Shown: positions 21,454-33,549 of the stretch, one piece after another
Position numbering within the stretch: the stretch's first letter is position 1
Layout of the letters: each line of letters opens with the position of its first letter
From: Anthoceros angustus
Lineage: Eukaryota > Streptophyta > Anthocerotopsida > Anthocerotales > Anthocerotaceae
Length of the DNA: 64,000 bases
NCBI GenBank assembly: GCA_010909165.1
Contig: MU008186.1
Span: 124,001 to 188,000, forward strand
Direction of reading: 5' to 3'
The notes under the pieces: model-generated
Seen by the model: only the letters and a program-made list of their open reading frames with translations
Told to the model about the DNA's origin: nothing
Databases searched by the model: none
Position numbers and translations under genes: made by a program

Positions 21454-24329
21454 TCAGGCATCTGCCCTCAGGTCATCTGAAACGGCGGCCGGGATGCAGT
21501 GCGTAGCTAGGATATCTGGTGTTGCTTTCTTCGCCTCCTTGGTGTCCAGAACAACCATCTGAAGGCAAGCATGCTTATCCGTGTTGGTATAGCCCACAAC
21601 GAGCCTGGTCACAAAAGGAAGAGTGTTCTGGGTGGGTACTCACCTGTTGGTACTCCAGGTCAAAACGGAGAAAGTCCTCGTGACAGCTCTCCACCATGTG
21701 TGCCAGGTGTCGTAAATTCCGAACAGGCATGCCATTGAAAGCAAGGATCTGTCACAGCAATGGACAAAAAGTCAACCCTTGATCCTATGCACTTTATCCA
21801 GCTGCTGATGGGATTGACTGCTTACCTGAGTGTTCACAATATCTTCATACCCAATGTTGATATCTGCCACCAGGACCTGCACCACGAACCAACCAATGGT
21901 GTTTATACACGAGTTCGGGGTACCGATGACGAAGGAGTTTCCACTGCCAAGTTCCTGGTTTCTACCCAGCATCAACTTGCTCAAAATTTTATCCATACCT
22001 GTGAAACCACCACCAACTGCTCGTCGTCTGTCTCTGACATGGAGTGGAGAAGCTTGTCCAGCAGCTTCACTGGTGCATCGTAATCGTAATCCTTCCCATA
22101 CTGCGGACCATACTGTGAAGTATCAGTCAGACAGCACAGGACGATATGTATGGCCCAAGGAATTAGGTTTGTTGCTTTATAGCTTGCGAAGCAGCGACAC
22201 AAAAGATGAAACCGCCAGAGTAAACAACAAACATACCTCTGATCGGAGATACGGGACTGAAACAGCGGTGAAAACAATGCCAGCCACTATATAGTACGAA
22301 GGAGGTTTGCCTTTTATATGGGCAGGAACCAGGCGTTTGTGGTTAGCAAGCTCGACGTCAAATTCGCGTGGCTTAGCAGATCGGAGTATTCGCACTTTGG
22401 CTTTCTCTCCCGTATACTTCTGCGACACCAAGTAGCTGAAGCCGATACGCTCACCATGCCGAAACGGAACTGCCATGAGCGGGAACAAGAGGACAGAATT
22501 AGTACCCCCAGAACTTCAACAAACTTGAGTTCATGCGCATTCGATGACACTGGTATTCAGCATGAACAAACATGAATCACACAACTTGAAAGGTTATCGA
22601 CGCGTACCGGTTCCATCATTGGCAATTTCAATGCCGTCAAAACTCAGAAGAATGTCAGATGATTCAAGATGAAGAGCGGCTGGTGCAGTAGGCTCCACTC
22701 TCCGTATCCGCACACCTTTCTGAGCTGGTTTCATACCCAAGGCCTTCCGGAGGTCTGGGTTCTCCATCTTCTGCCATTCTATTCCTAGAATCGGAAATCC
22801 TGGAAACCAGTGTTTCTCCACAACTGAGCACAAAATTCCCCTGGTGGGCAAGCAAACACTGAAGACAAAATCCCCTGGGCATAGCCCAAGCGAGTCGAGA
22901 ATAGATACCAGTGTAATCTCCAGTACGTTCGTAATCTATGATGAAGTGCGTAATCACAGGAGTTGGAATGACATAGCCAATATTCTCAGCATCTTCGTGT
23001 TTTAGGGATTGGAACGCAATTCCTACACATTGCCCTCTATCGTTGAACGCTGGCCCCCCGGAATTCCCTGAGTTTATAGCTGCATCAATCTAGAAAAAAA
23101 GGACAAGCGACCACGGCCATTAGAAAGTCCACCCCTAAAGATGAGACTAACAGCATCCAAAGTCGGCCAGCAGTATGTCAAAGGAAATGGACATATGATT
23201 CAGAAGAACAGTCCAGCTGCTTGCCTGAACTCCTAACAACTCGGTTGCACCATGCACGTACGAGGTAACCTCAATCCGTGAAACCACACCACTTGTTACG
23301 GATATGGTATCCCCACCTATTGGATATCCAACCACTGTCACAGCATCCTGCAACCTTGGAAGAGACCCGAACTCCACTGGAGAAACGCCATCCCAAAACT
23401 CGTCTTGATCCACGGTCAACATGGCTGCAAGTTACACAAACAAATACACAAGAACCTTTGTCTCAGCACACGGCCAATAGGGGGAAGAAAAGGGAGGAAA
23501 AAGCAGGAGCGTCAGCGGTTCGTTGTTGCCCACACACAGACGGTATCCAGCCCATGAACCTGTGTCAATCCTACGACATTCATCCATCAGGCTCACCAAT
23601 ATCACACTCTGTTCCAATGGCTAGGACAGTTGCCAAATACTTGACATCGGAACCACGCTTCTTGACCTTGACTTGCGTGTGATGCTCCACGGAATGTGCA
23701 TTCGTGAGAACCCGGCGGCCGCTGATGATGAAGCCACTGCTGTTGGAACTGAACTGACGTTTCCTTTGCCACGGCAGAGAGAAGTTCGGCTCAGTGTGCA
23801 CACAGAAAACTTTCACCACGGCGTCCATGAAAGGAGCATCCTTCACTTCATCAGACCCTACCCCGGCCTCATCCTGCCATGCCACATCCCCCGCCCCGGC
23901 GTAAAAAGAGCTAGGCCCGCCAAGAGTGGGCGACTTCGCCCTAGCGTGCCTCCCACCCCTTCGGGTAGACCTCTCTACCTGCTTATCCCCCTTCTCATCC
24001 TCCTCCAGAGCGTACTTCCTCTCATCCTCGATTCCCAGATCCACCGACACTGCACTCTTCGCCGACCCGGTGCAAGGTCGCTTCTGCGGCCTCCCCCTCC
24101 TCCCTGTCCGGGTAGGCCCCGCATCCTCCACCATATCCAGATCATCATCCTGCTCCGCCAACGACGCCTTCTGCAGCCCGCTATGCTTGGCGTCGTACGA
24201 TGACGAAGCACCAACCGAACTCTGCCCCGCTCTCGCACTCAATTGAGCCGGCTGCGCAGCTGGAGCAGGAGGCTCCGGCTTCGGATGCTTAGGAGGCCTC
24301 CCCCGCTTCCTGGGCTGCTGATTTTCCAT
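21454..24329 (-). CDS. DEG9: DEG9-type nuclear serine protease with N-terminal AT-hooks
   Basis: An HtrA/Deg-family ATP-independent serine protease of the plant nucleus/nucleolus. Nine exons with consistent phases: 23597-24329, 23225-23424, 22909-23089, 22608-22799, 22237-22469, 21999-22100, 21826-21876, 21644-21748 and 21454-21558, giving 633 aa (Arabidopsis DEG9 is about 590). The catalytic triad is intact: His212 (TNAHSVEHH), Asp243 (GTECDIA) and Ser321 ([10 protein letters not shown]). PDZ regions follow ([14 protein letters not shown], then the second after [16 protein letters not shown]). The first 170 residues carry two AT-hook-like motifs, KRGRPPKHP (8-16) and RRGRPQKRP (77-85), plus acidic and basic stretches, which fits DNA association and nuclear targeting. 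Intron 2 uses a GC donor (CAG|GCAAGC). Part of exon 1 and the upstream region are duplicated just upstream. Confidence 0.95.
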
Positions 24330-25310
24330 ATCCCTTCCCCTCTCCTATCACCTACCTCCTTCCTGCCATCCTCCTCCTCCTCCACAACACCTGCAAAATT
24401 CAGCACCCTAATCACAAATCCATACTTCCTCTCCCGCAATTAAAAAAACAAAAAAAATCCAAAAAAAAACCTCCTTCCTCACCTCCTCACCAATCCACTC
24501 CGGTCTCTACCAGCCTACCAGCTCAAAATGAATGCAACCAAATTCTCCAAAATCCAATCCTTTACACAACCCGCCTCCTCAAAAGAACATCTCTTCCACA
24601 CAAAACCCCAGAATTCAAAACAAACCCCAACCTCCAACACCGCACCTTTCCTACACTGCCGCTGCTGCGCCTGCCCCGATGCCGTACAATTCCATGCCCT
24701 CCTCCCGGACCCCGCAGCAAAGCCCTAAAACCCTGCTCCGCCAACGACGCCTTCTGCAGCCCGCTATGCTTGGCGTCGTACGATGACGAAGCACCAACCG
24801 AACTCTGCCCGCTCTCGCACTCAATTGAGCCGGCTGCAGCTGGAGCAGGAGGCTCCGGCTTCGGATGCTTAGGAGGCCTCCCCGCTTCCTGGGCTGCTGA
24901 TTTTCCATATCCCTTCCTCTCCTATCACCTACCTCCTTCCTGCCATCCTCCTCCTCCTCCACAACACCTGCAAAATTCAGCACCCTAATCACAAATCCAT
25001 ACTTCCTCTCCCGCAATTAAAAACAAAAAATCCAAAAAAAAACCTCCTTCCTCACCTCCTCACCAATCCACTCCGGTCTCTACCAGCCTACCAGCTCAAA
25101 ATGAATGCAACCAAATTCTCCAAAATCCAATCCTTTACACAACCCGCCTCCTCAAAAGAACATCTCTTCCACACAAAACCCCAGAATTCAAAACAAACCC
25201 CAACCTCCAACACCGCACCTTTCCTACACTGCCGCTGCTGCGCCTTCCCCGATGCCGTACAATTCCATGCCCTCCTCCCGGACCCCGCAGCAAAGCCCTA
25301 AAACCCTGCT
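24151..25310. repeat. tandem duplication of the DEG9 5' region, unit about 580 bp
   Basis: 24151-24732 and 24733-25310 are near-identical. The second copy lacks single bases or short strings at several points, for example in CCCC and A-runs and a GC in GCTGCGCAGC. The unit spans the DEG9 start codon, about 180 nt of coding sequence and the 5' UTR, so the second copy is a non-functional N-terminal fragment in the promoter. The losses break the reading frame of the fragment. Confidence 0.9.
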
Positions 25311-26941
25311 CCCGCAGCAAGCGACGGCTCCAGGCCCGGGCAGGAGCAGATGCAACTATCAGAAACGGTGCGCACACCGGCAGGCAGGGCCTCCACAGCC
25401 AAATGCGGTACCCACTCCCTGCGCCAGCACCATCTGTCTCAGCATGCAATCACTTCTTCGAAATCCGTGAAAACGCGCGGGAAGCAGCTGAGCTGCCGGC
25501 AACAGACAGAGCGAAGCGTGGGAACAGGAGGGGCAGGTGCAGATAGATACAATGCCAATGCTGGCTCTGCTCTGCGCCAGGCAATGGCGGGAAGGCGGGC
25601 GAGCAGCCTAAATGTCGGTCGAGCATGTACTCCGTCCTTGTCTTTCCTATAGATGTATTTATGCCAAATTTACTCCCAACTACATATGTATGTACACAGG
25701 TACATCTGTGTGCCGTCCAAATTTAAATTCGAATTCATGTAGGCGATATCAATTACACTTCGTCCGGGTTCGCACGCTTCTCATCATCACCTTATCGGAT
25801 GCACGTCTCTTTTCTCATAGTATTGGGATTATGAGATTAGTTTATAAATTTATAAAAACAAAGTATTATTTATACCTGAATATTTTTTAATTTTAAAATT
25901 ATTTATTATTATTTAAAATGTTACTTATTCACGTTTCAATAGATTGATTAGATAGCATGAGTTTTTCTTTGTAGTAAATTCAGATACTTCACTTGGATTT
26001 TTTTATTGGAGTAACTGCGTAGAGGACTAACAACTAGCAAACACTGATATGTCCCAAAGATGCTCAATTGTAGAGTCTCAGTGAGCTCAAACGTGACTCC
26101 TTGTCAGAGTCTCAGTGAGCTCAAATGTGACTCCTTAAAAGAGGACAGAATACGTTTTTTTCCCACTAATAAGATATCATGGATAAGATATTCCCTATAC
26201 AACAACATGGATATAACCTTGCAGCAATCTATCTTGCCAGACCTAATACCTTTCTAAAGTGGTTTGATGTGTAGGGGATGCATTTTTAGAGCATTGCAAA
26301 GTGTGAGGTATAGACAATTTTGATATTATAGGTACAATGGGTATCATTTCACCCATACCACTATGCTCTCTTTTAAATGTACTTCCTCTAGATGTTAGGT
26401 GCTTCTTCTTCTAAATTGTGAGTTATTCATGTGTTTTAGTTCTTCTTTGATCTTGTTAGCACCTCATTTTTTGATAACTGTCACCATATCCCCAAACTTC
26501 ACTCAACTCTTACATATGTATATATTCATGGAAGATAAATTATTAAATAATAAAATATAAATAGATTAACATAATTTAATATAATCTTAGGTATTGACAT
26601 ATAGAAATAAATATATGTCATGTTATTGTTAGAATTTATGTATATCAACTCTTTCAAATTTAGGGTTATTGCATTTGTACTACACATGTTCCACTAGGTA
26701 CTAGTTAGTGTACTTATTCTCACAAAGTAGAACAATTTATGTGCAGAAGGGATAAACTATTTCTTGTCGGATGCAAAATTGAAAAAAACAATGAATTGTT
26801 TGTAACATGATGGTATTTTTCTCTATTCTCAGTTTTTTTTTAAATTAATTATATTATAATGAGCTCTAGATAGATTATATGATGGAGTACAGCGATTTTT
26901 GTTGGTGAAGATTGCTATAGATTGTAATCCAATAAGTCATA
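25311..26941. other. intergenic; strongly AT-rich from about 25.65 kb
   Basis: 25311-25650 is GC-rich and probably the outer DEG9 promoter. From about 25.65 kb base composition shifts sharply to AT-rich, with TATA- and AAT-rich runs and a 27-bp local repeat GAGTCTCAGTGAGCTCAAA at about 26075 and 26107. No gene recognised apart from the ORF that follows. Confidence 0.5.
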
Positions 26942-27751
26942 ATGACTTCTACAAGTGAAAAAAAGTTTGTATCCGATGAGATAATCCCAGCTAAAACTCC
27001 AAATAAATCATATTATAAAGCACACGATGTGATTTGTAGCTATCACCTGCATTTATGTCCATGTGCTCCTGGGCAATCTCTACATTATAGGTATTGTGGG
27101 GAAAGAGCATATTTATGCTCCTGTCACTACACTCCGGAAGCAAGTTTCCATTCTCAACATGGATTCATACCTAGACTGAATGAACATTCACGAGACCATA
27201 TATATGATCGAGTCACTGGACCAGATGGAGGGCCACCTGGACCTTGTACAGTTCATGGCAAAAGAAAAAAGCTGCCATTACCACCAATCAAATTCATAGC
27301 CCCAGAATTGCTTCGGTACCGTGTTGGTCCAGACGGAGCAGCACTTTATAGGAGTCAATATGATAGTCCTGCATGCACATTCCTTACGGAAGCATGGCCA
27401 AAGTTTGGCGGTGAATCCTCACAAGCAGGTCAGGTCTATTATAAGTCCCTTGTGCCTTTGAAGAACCCAAAAACAGAGGGTCCCTACTATGTCTCAGACG
27501 TGGGGGGGTTTATCTACGAAGTTTTCCACTCTTCAGAGAGTATGTTTCATAGTGAAATTGAGGAATTCACAAAAAAATACTACCATGTAGATTTGGTAAA
27601 AGCAAATACTGCTAATAATATGGCTAAAGACTATGGCAGAAAAGTAGGGTTATGGAATACAGAAGACTCTTTCCAACCAAAAATTGTGAAACCTATCAAA
27701 GAAACTGAAATCAATGTACTTGAAGAGAATTTAAAGTTTGTTGGTTGGTAA
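26942..27751 (+). CDS. intronless orphan gene, Cys/His-rich N-terminus
   Basis: A clean 269-codon ORF from ATG (26942) to TAA inside an AT-rich island. I do not recognise it. Residues 31-60 hold a dense Cys/His cluster (CSYHLHLCPC, YCGERAYLCSCHY) that could bind metal or form disulfides. The centre is rich in Pro, Gly and aromatic residues (GPDGGPPGPC, PPIKFIAPELLRYRVGPDG, YYVSDVGGFIYEVF), and the C-terminus is Lys/Glu-rich. There is no signal peptide, membrane span or coiled coil. Codon use follows the AT-rich surroundings, unlike the GC-richer neighbours. A retrocopy, a captured gene or a lineage-specific (for example motile-sperm) structural protein are all possible; none is supported directly. 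The length and the ordered composition make a chance ORF unlikely. Confidence 0.7.
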   Translation: MTSTSEKKFVSDEIIPAKTPNKSYYKAHDVICSYHLHLCPCAPGQSLHYRYCGERAYLCSCHYTPEASFHSQHGFIPRLNEHSRDHIYDRVTGPDGGPPGPCTVHGKRKKLPLPPIKFIAPELLRYRVGPDGAALYRSQYDSPACTFLTEAWPKFGGESSQAGQVYYKSLVPLKNPKTEGPYYVSDVGGFIYEVFHSSESMFHSEIEEFTKKYYHVDLVKANTANNMAKDYGRKVGLWNTEDSFQPKIVKPIKETEINVLEENLKFVGW

Positions 27752-28420
27752 TGCGGACTTGTAGATGATAAAATAACAAAGATCAAGATTACCATCCCAT
27801 TATCCTAGTTATTTGAAAATTTGAGTTTAATTGATCTTTTTTACAGGCCTGATTTCTTTCACCTACATGGTTTGATAGGTATATCAATAAGTAATTATAG
27901 ATATTTAATAAATATTATATTTAATAAATATCTGTAGATGATAAGTTAGCATCTTGGATATCTTGCCCGGTCTATATAGAACTCTCCTTCTTCTCCTATT
28001 AGGTTTATAATAAATAAAATGTATAATAATATATTTATAATCAAATAAAAATCTATAATATTTTTATTTACGCTCCAAACCTGTCACCACATAACTACCT
28101 CATGGCATGATGTTTCAATCAGTTAACGTTAGTGCGTCAATCGATATGCGATTGAGACCTATCTATGTACATATTGCACAACCAACCGGCGGGTCATCTG
28201 ACCGCATCCTTTGTGCCAAATTATGTGCTTGACAGAATCACGGCTGTTTGTGGCAAATGCAGTCCTTGCAGCGGGATGGATGAGAACTGGTGGGATTGTG
28301 TGAAGTTATGGGTCATCCAAGATAGGATCCATGATGGGGGTTCCTAGAAGGAGGGAGGCAAGCCTGCATTAGTTGGTGCAGAGGAACAAGATTGCAGAAT
28401 GCCTGCATGCTCATACTTGT
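27752..28420. other. AT-rich intergenic
   Basis: Continuation of the AT-rich island up to about 28.1 kb, with TTTAATAAATAT repeats near 27900-27940, then a shift back to mixed composition ahead of the BTB gene. The last 100 bp may be that gene's 5' UTR. Confidence 0.5.
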
Positions 28421-30034
28421 ATGGCTGAGTTCACTTGGGAATACAAGAGAGGCTGGTTTGTGCACAAGAGAATGCCTCGAGTTGAATGTCTTGGATGCAA
28501 GAGAATCCTGACAGGCTACGAACTCCGGCCTTATTCTGTGGAGTACGTCTACTGCGAAAGGTGCTACAAGAGCAAGGTTAGCAGGTTGGAGGTGGTGGTG
28601 GAAGGTCTCCAAGCCGACGTGCAAAGGGCCACGGAGGATGAAAAGACCCACCACCTGAGGGCCAAACAGGCTGATTTTCTCAGTAATTGGGACGAGGAAA
28701 CCATGACTCCCCCACACACTGACATCACCCTGAGAGCCTCTGATGGCGTGGATGTGTATGCTCACAGGGCTGTTCTTGTAAATTCCGCAGTCTCCGAGTT
28801 CTTCTCCCCTTTTCTTGCCGATGTTGGACTCCACGAGTCTGTTGCCATGCAAGGGTAGCTTTTTCTTGCACGATGTTTAGCACTCTGCACCTGGTGGTCC
28901 ATGGTCTGCCACATGCGTGGGGAGGGTTGGTGATTTCACATGGACAAGACGAGGGTAGAAGCATGCAGGTTGCAGGTAATACATGCAGGCAGATGGAGTG
29001 ATTAGGTTAACCAGTCTGAATACATGATTTCAAGTGCGTGTCATTGAATTCAGCATCTTCTCCCCAGCTTGTTAGTTGTTTTGTTGAAGGGCTTCCTTGT
29101 GATCAGGTTTGTGTATCTGACGCTGACTCAAAAATGTTTGAAATGTGGATGTCCGACAGGCTGGAAAGTCCCAGGTTTTCAAGGCCATGTTCAGTGCACA
29201 GATGAAGGAGTCACAGAGTGGAGTGGTATTGATTGACGACATATCGCATGTCGTGCTAGAGCCTTTTGTGCGGTTCTTTTACACGGCAACCGTCCTTCCG
29301 GATGTGATGCACAAGCATGCAGCATGCTTGTTTTGTGCTGCTGAGAAGTACGGCGTGAAGTTGTTGAAGAGAATTTGTGAGGACTTCCTCATCAACACGA
29401 TATCCAAGGAGAATGCCATCAGCACTCTGGAACTGGCCCGGAAGTATGATTCGGACAGTGTCAAAGAAGCTGTGCTGCATGCTGCCATGAGTCATATGGA
29501 GAAGATTCCCACCTTTGGGGACTACCATCTGTATGTGGAGAGGGATCCTAAGCTTGTCGTGGAGCTGTATGAAGGCCTGGTGAAGCGAATTACTCGCAAG
29601 AGGTGTAGGATTTGGCCACCAGGTGAGGAACAGCATTTTGCATCCACAAACCCCCCTTTACATGTCTTCATGGCATGCCACTCGAGATACTATCATGTTT
29701 CTTGATCTTTGCACCTTGACACAATCAAGTGAGGGATCAGGTTAACCTGCATCCTGGTGGATGATGTCTGTGACTTCGCTGGCTGATTTGACGTTATTGT
29801 TGCAAGTTAGATAATCTATGGCCTGAAGACTGACATTGATGGGCCTACTACTGCCTCGCAGATGGTGCTTCAAAGAAAATTGCAGACAGAAGCAACCATA
29901 GCGCACAATCCGGTCAGGCTTATGTCCAACAGAATTCCAATCAAGTGCAACCTACCGCAGAGGACAGAGCTGCAAATGAAGTAGTAAATGAGGCTGCAGC
30001 TGGGCCTGCACATGGGGCTGAAATGGTGTCTTGA
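28421..30034 (+). CDS. zinc-ribbon plus BTB/POZ domain protein (At4g08455-like)
   Basis: BTB proteins of this type are candidate substrate adaptors for CUL3 ubiquitin ligases. Three exons in phase: 28421-28777 (donor CTT|GTAAAT), 29160-29622 (donor G|GTGAGG) and 29862-30034, giving 330 aa. ATG 28421 is the first in-frame Met; upstream is open for only 16 codons. A small zinc-ribbon-like pair (CLGC at 23-26, CERC at 45-48) precedes a helical linker (54-90) and the BTB fold: ITLRASDGVDVYAHRAVL, SQVFKAMFSAQMKES, VVLEPFVRFFYTA, CLFCAAEKYGVKLLKRICEDF. A BACK-like helical extension ends at LVVELYEGLVKR. The layout matches Arabidopsis At4g08455. The last exon encodes a low-complexity Asn/Gln/Ala tail. 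The 29.9 kb tandem duplication begins inside this exon, so a second partial copy of the tail lies at about 31.55 kb. Confidence 0.85.
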
Positions 30035-33000
30035 AAACCAAGGGCTATTTCAGGCTCAGTTTTTAACCTGCAGTTATATGGGCGTGTAATATTGCACCGC
30101 CCAAGACCAGCCACAGGCCACAGGTAGCAGGAAGCATCTGCTATCGCCATCCAGGTGAATTGCAAATTTGCTTTCCTAGATTCGATGCCAACATGATATC
30201 CACTTAACGGTCCAAAGAAGGAAGGGATGACTCCAAATCACGTCTCCGCAGATAAAGATTATATTTTGCATTGGAGATAAAAATGGTGTCGTTCTGGTTT
30301 TTTTTACTGAGACTGCACTATACGCCAATGAAATGTAAAAGACATGCTTAATACTCAATCCACAAAACACTTCCTATCAATTTCTGACCATGGAGATTTT
30401 CATGATGGGCCTGTGAGCTTTCATGCTATAAGGGCATATGGGTTTCTTACCCTAAACCCTAAAGATATGTATGCTCATCGTACATGAACCTTGTAATATA
30501 GACAATAGTAGTTTATATACATAAAAATAATAATTTTACATGAATTTACCTATTTATCACATTTGTAAATCATCATCATGATTCCAAAGGTCGTTTAATA
30601 GTGGGTCAATAATATAATCTTTTCATAACTAAGAAAGATACTCATCGTAGTATCACCCCTTAAACAGGTAATAATTCTGGAGTTCTCATCTTTATATATT
30701 TGGGTACATCCAAGTATTTGGCTGCACATATTTCCGGAGGAAGGATCTCTAGGATCCCACAAACCAATGTGCCGGAAAATGGGGCAGACTAATTAGGTTC
30801 AATCTTTGGGTCTAAATTGACTCTGCAGAGCCTATTTTGTCCAAAATCAAGCACTCTCGTTTAGTTGCCCAACCTTTCTTTGAGTCAGACTATCAAGGGG
30901 TTCAAACATTAGGTTCGGCAGTCAAACGGGATCAAACATTAAGTTCAATTAAAGGTCCGGAATAGATTTGGTTTCTCCACCCGACAGTCTCGAGACGGGA
31001 GCCATGTGGTGCGCCTCGTTTCATTGAATTGGGAATGCCATTTTGTTTAATTCCCGTCCCTTTAGCGGTCAGCGCCTGGATACTTTTTGCGATCAAACTA
31101 CAAAGTTTCATTCCCCCTTGCTTGGTTTGGCCCAAAAACTTAAAGCCCCCCTATTGCTTTCAACTCTATAGAGTACTTGGTCTCCTCACATGATTGACCG
31201 TCCTAATGAAGAACTATCCAGTGACACACTCTCAGCAGCTTAGCGCCATTCTCCAAGAACACAACTTACTACATCAAACGTTGTATCACTTCATTGCACC
31301 CCCTGCACATCACACACAAACCACAAGACTACACAGCCTATTTGGAATGACTTGAATTCCTTGAAAGAAACACGATTAGTATCTTATCAGATTTTACCCA
31401 TCAGAGCAAGACTGATCATGCTCCTCGATGGACCCTTCCACACCTCGGCCCTAGAAGTGAAACCCTCAAAGGCCACATGGCTCGGAACAGGGGAGCCCGG
31501 TAGAGGGCAGATTTAACCCCATTTCTAGCACATGAGGGATTTCCTTATAGCGCACAATCCGGTCAGGCTTATGTCCAACAGAATTCCAATCAAGTGCAAC
31601 CTACCGCAGAGGACAGAGCTGCAAATGAAGTAGTAAATGAGGCTGCAGCTGGGCCTGCACATGGGGCTGAAATGGTGTCTTGAAAACCAAGGGCTATTTC
31701 AGGCTCAGTTTTTAACCTGCAGTTATATGGGCGTGTAATATTGCACCGCCCAAGACCAGCCACAGGCCACAGGTAGCAGGAAGCATCTGCTATCGCCATC
31801 CAGGTGAATTGCAAATTTGCTTTCCTAGATTCGATGCCAACATGATATCCACTTAACGGTCCAAAGAAGGAAGGATGACTCCAAATCACGTCTCCGCAGA
31901 TAAAGATTATATTTTGCATTGGAGATAAAAATGGTGTCGTTCTGGTTTTTACTGAGACTGCACTATACGCCAATGAAATGTAAAAGACATGCTTAATACT
32001 CAATCCACAAACACTTCCTATCAATTTCTGACCATGGAGATTTTCATGATGGGCCTGTGAGCTTTCATGCTATAAGGGCATATGGGTTTCTTACCCTAAA
32101 CCCTAAAGATATGTATGCTCATCGTACATGAACCTTGTAATATAGACAATAGTAGTTTATATACATAAAAATAATAATTTTACATGAATTTACCTATTTA
32201 TCACATTTGTAAATCATCATCATGATTCCAAAGGTCGTTTAATAGTGGGTCAATAATATAATCTTTTCATAACTAAGAAAGATACTCATCGTAGTATCAC
32301 CCCTTAAACAGGTAATAATTCTGGAGTTCTCATCTTTATATATTTGGGTACATCCAAGTATTTGGCTGCACATATTTCCGGAGGAAGGATCTCTAGGATC
32401 CCACAAACCAATGTGCCGGAAAATGGGGCAGACTAATTAGGTTCAATCTTTGGGTCTAAATTGACTCTGCAGAGCCTATTTTGTCCGTCAAACGGCACTC
32501 TCGTTTAGTTGCCCAACCTTTCTTTGAGTCAGACTATCAAGGGGTTCAAACATTAGGTTCGGCAGTCAAACGGGATCAAACATTAAGTTCAATTAAAGGT
32601 CCGGAATAGATTTGGTTTCTCCACCGGCGGTCTCGAGGCAGGAGCCATGTGGCGCCTCGTTTCATTGAATTGGAATGCCATTTTGTTTAATTCCGTCCCT
32701 TTAGCGGTCGGTACTGGATACTGCGATCAAACTACAAAGTTTCATTCCCCCTTGCTTGGTTTGGCCCAAAACTTAAAGCCCCCTATTGCTTTCAACTCTA
32801 TAGAGTACTTGGTCTCCTCACATGATTGGCGTCTAATGAAGAACTATCCATTGACACACTCGTGACCCGCCATTCTCCAAGAACACAACTTACTACATCA
32901 AAGCGTTGTATCACTTGCACCCCACATCACAAACCACAAGACTACATTTTGGAATGACTTGAATTCCTTGAAAGAAAAACGATTAGTATCTTATCGATTT

Positions 33001-33149
33001 TACCCATCGAGGAGGATCATGCTCCTCGATGGACCCTTCCACACCTCGGCCCTAGAAGTGAAACCCTCAAAGGCCACATGGCTCGGAACAGGGGAGCCCG
33101 GTAGAGGGCAGATTTAACCCCATTTCTAGCACATGAGGGATTTCCTTAT
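29899..33149. repeat. tandem duplication, unit about 1.6 kb
   Basis: 29899-31548 and 31549-33149 are two head-to-tail copies. They are almost identical for the first 1.0 kb; the second copy then shows many short losses and replacements, densest at about 32480-33000. The unit starts in the last exon of the BTB gene and covers its 3' UTR and downstream DNA, so the second copy carries only a dead tail fragment. No gene is recognised inside the rest of the unit. Confidence 0.92.
30780..30935. repeat. dispersed repeat, three copies in the window
   Basis: The stretch with TTGCCCAACCTTTCTTTGAG and TTAGGTTCGGCAGTCAAACG at 30780-30935 recurs at 32430-32580 (through the tandem duplication) and independently at about 58380-58525. 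The last copy is diverged, with its own flanks, so it is a genuine dispersed repeat. Ends and family are unknown. Confidence 0.75.
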
Positions 33150-33549
33150 AGCCTGCACAATTGCGATTGGAGATGCGCAGCGGCGAGGAGGATTGAAGGG
33201 CAACGCATCCAAAACCTAAAAAACCAAGAAACTCACATCAGGCTTGCCGAGTCGGGAAGGCACCTACTGAGAAAACTGTATCAAATTGAAAACAAAGTGC
33301 ACAGTGAAACCCGCTTACTACGAAATCTTGTGGATGCTACCTTCCGAGACGTGAAAGTCCTGAAGGAGACGCACTTTGATTTGGTGGTCGCAATCCAGTG
33401 CCTTTTGGCCCAGCCTGAACAGGGCCAAAGACACTTCTGAAATCTCTTAAGCCAAAACCCTAACCATGTCAGGATTAGCAAGAGCCAGAGCCGTGTTGGT
33501 GCAGGCGCCTCACACTCCAATCCTCCCTACCTGCACATCGAAATAAAAG
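33150..33549. other. decayed sequence between the duplication and a copia gag
   Basis: A plus-strand frame at about 33270-33440 reads like a charged, possibly gag-like peptide before a stop; the rest has frequent stops. Probably 5' part of the retroelement fragment that follows. Confidence 0.3.

Noticed and set aside
31590-32024. 144-aa minus-strand ORF in the second duplicated copy
   Set aside because: It is the antisense of the duplicated BTB tail and 3' UTR, opened by small losses in that copy.
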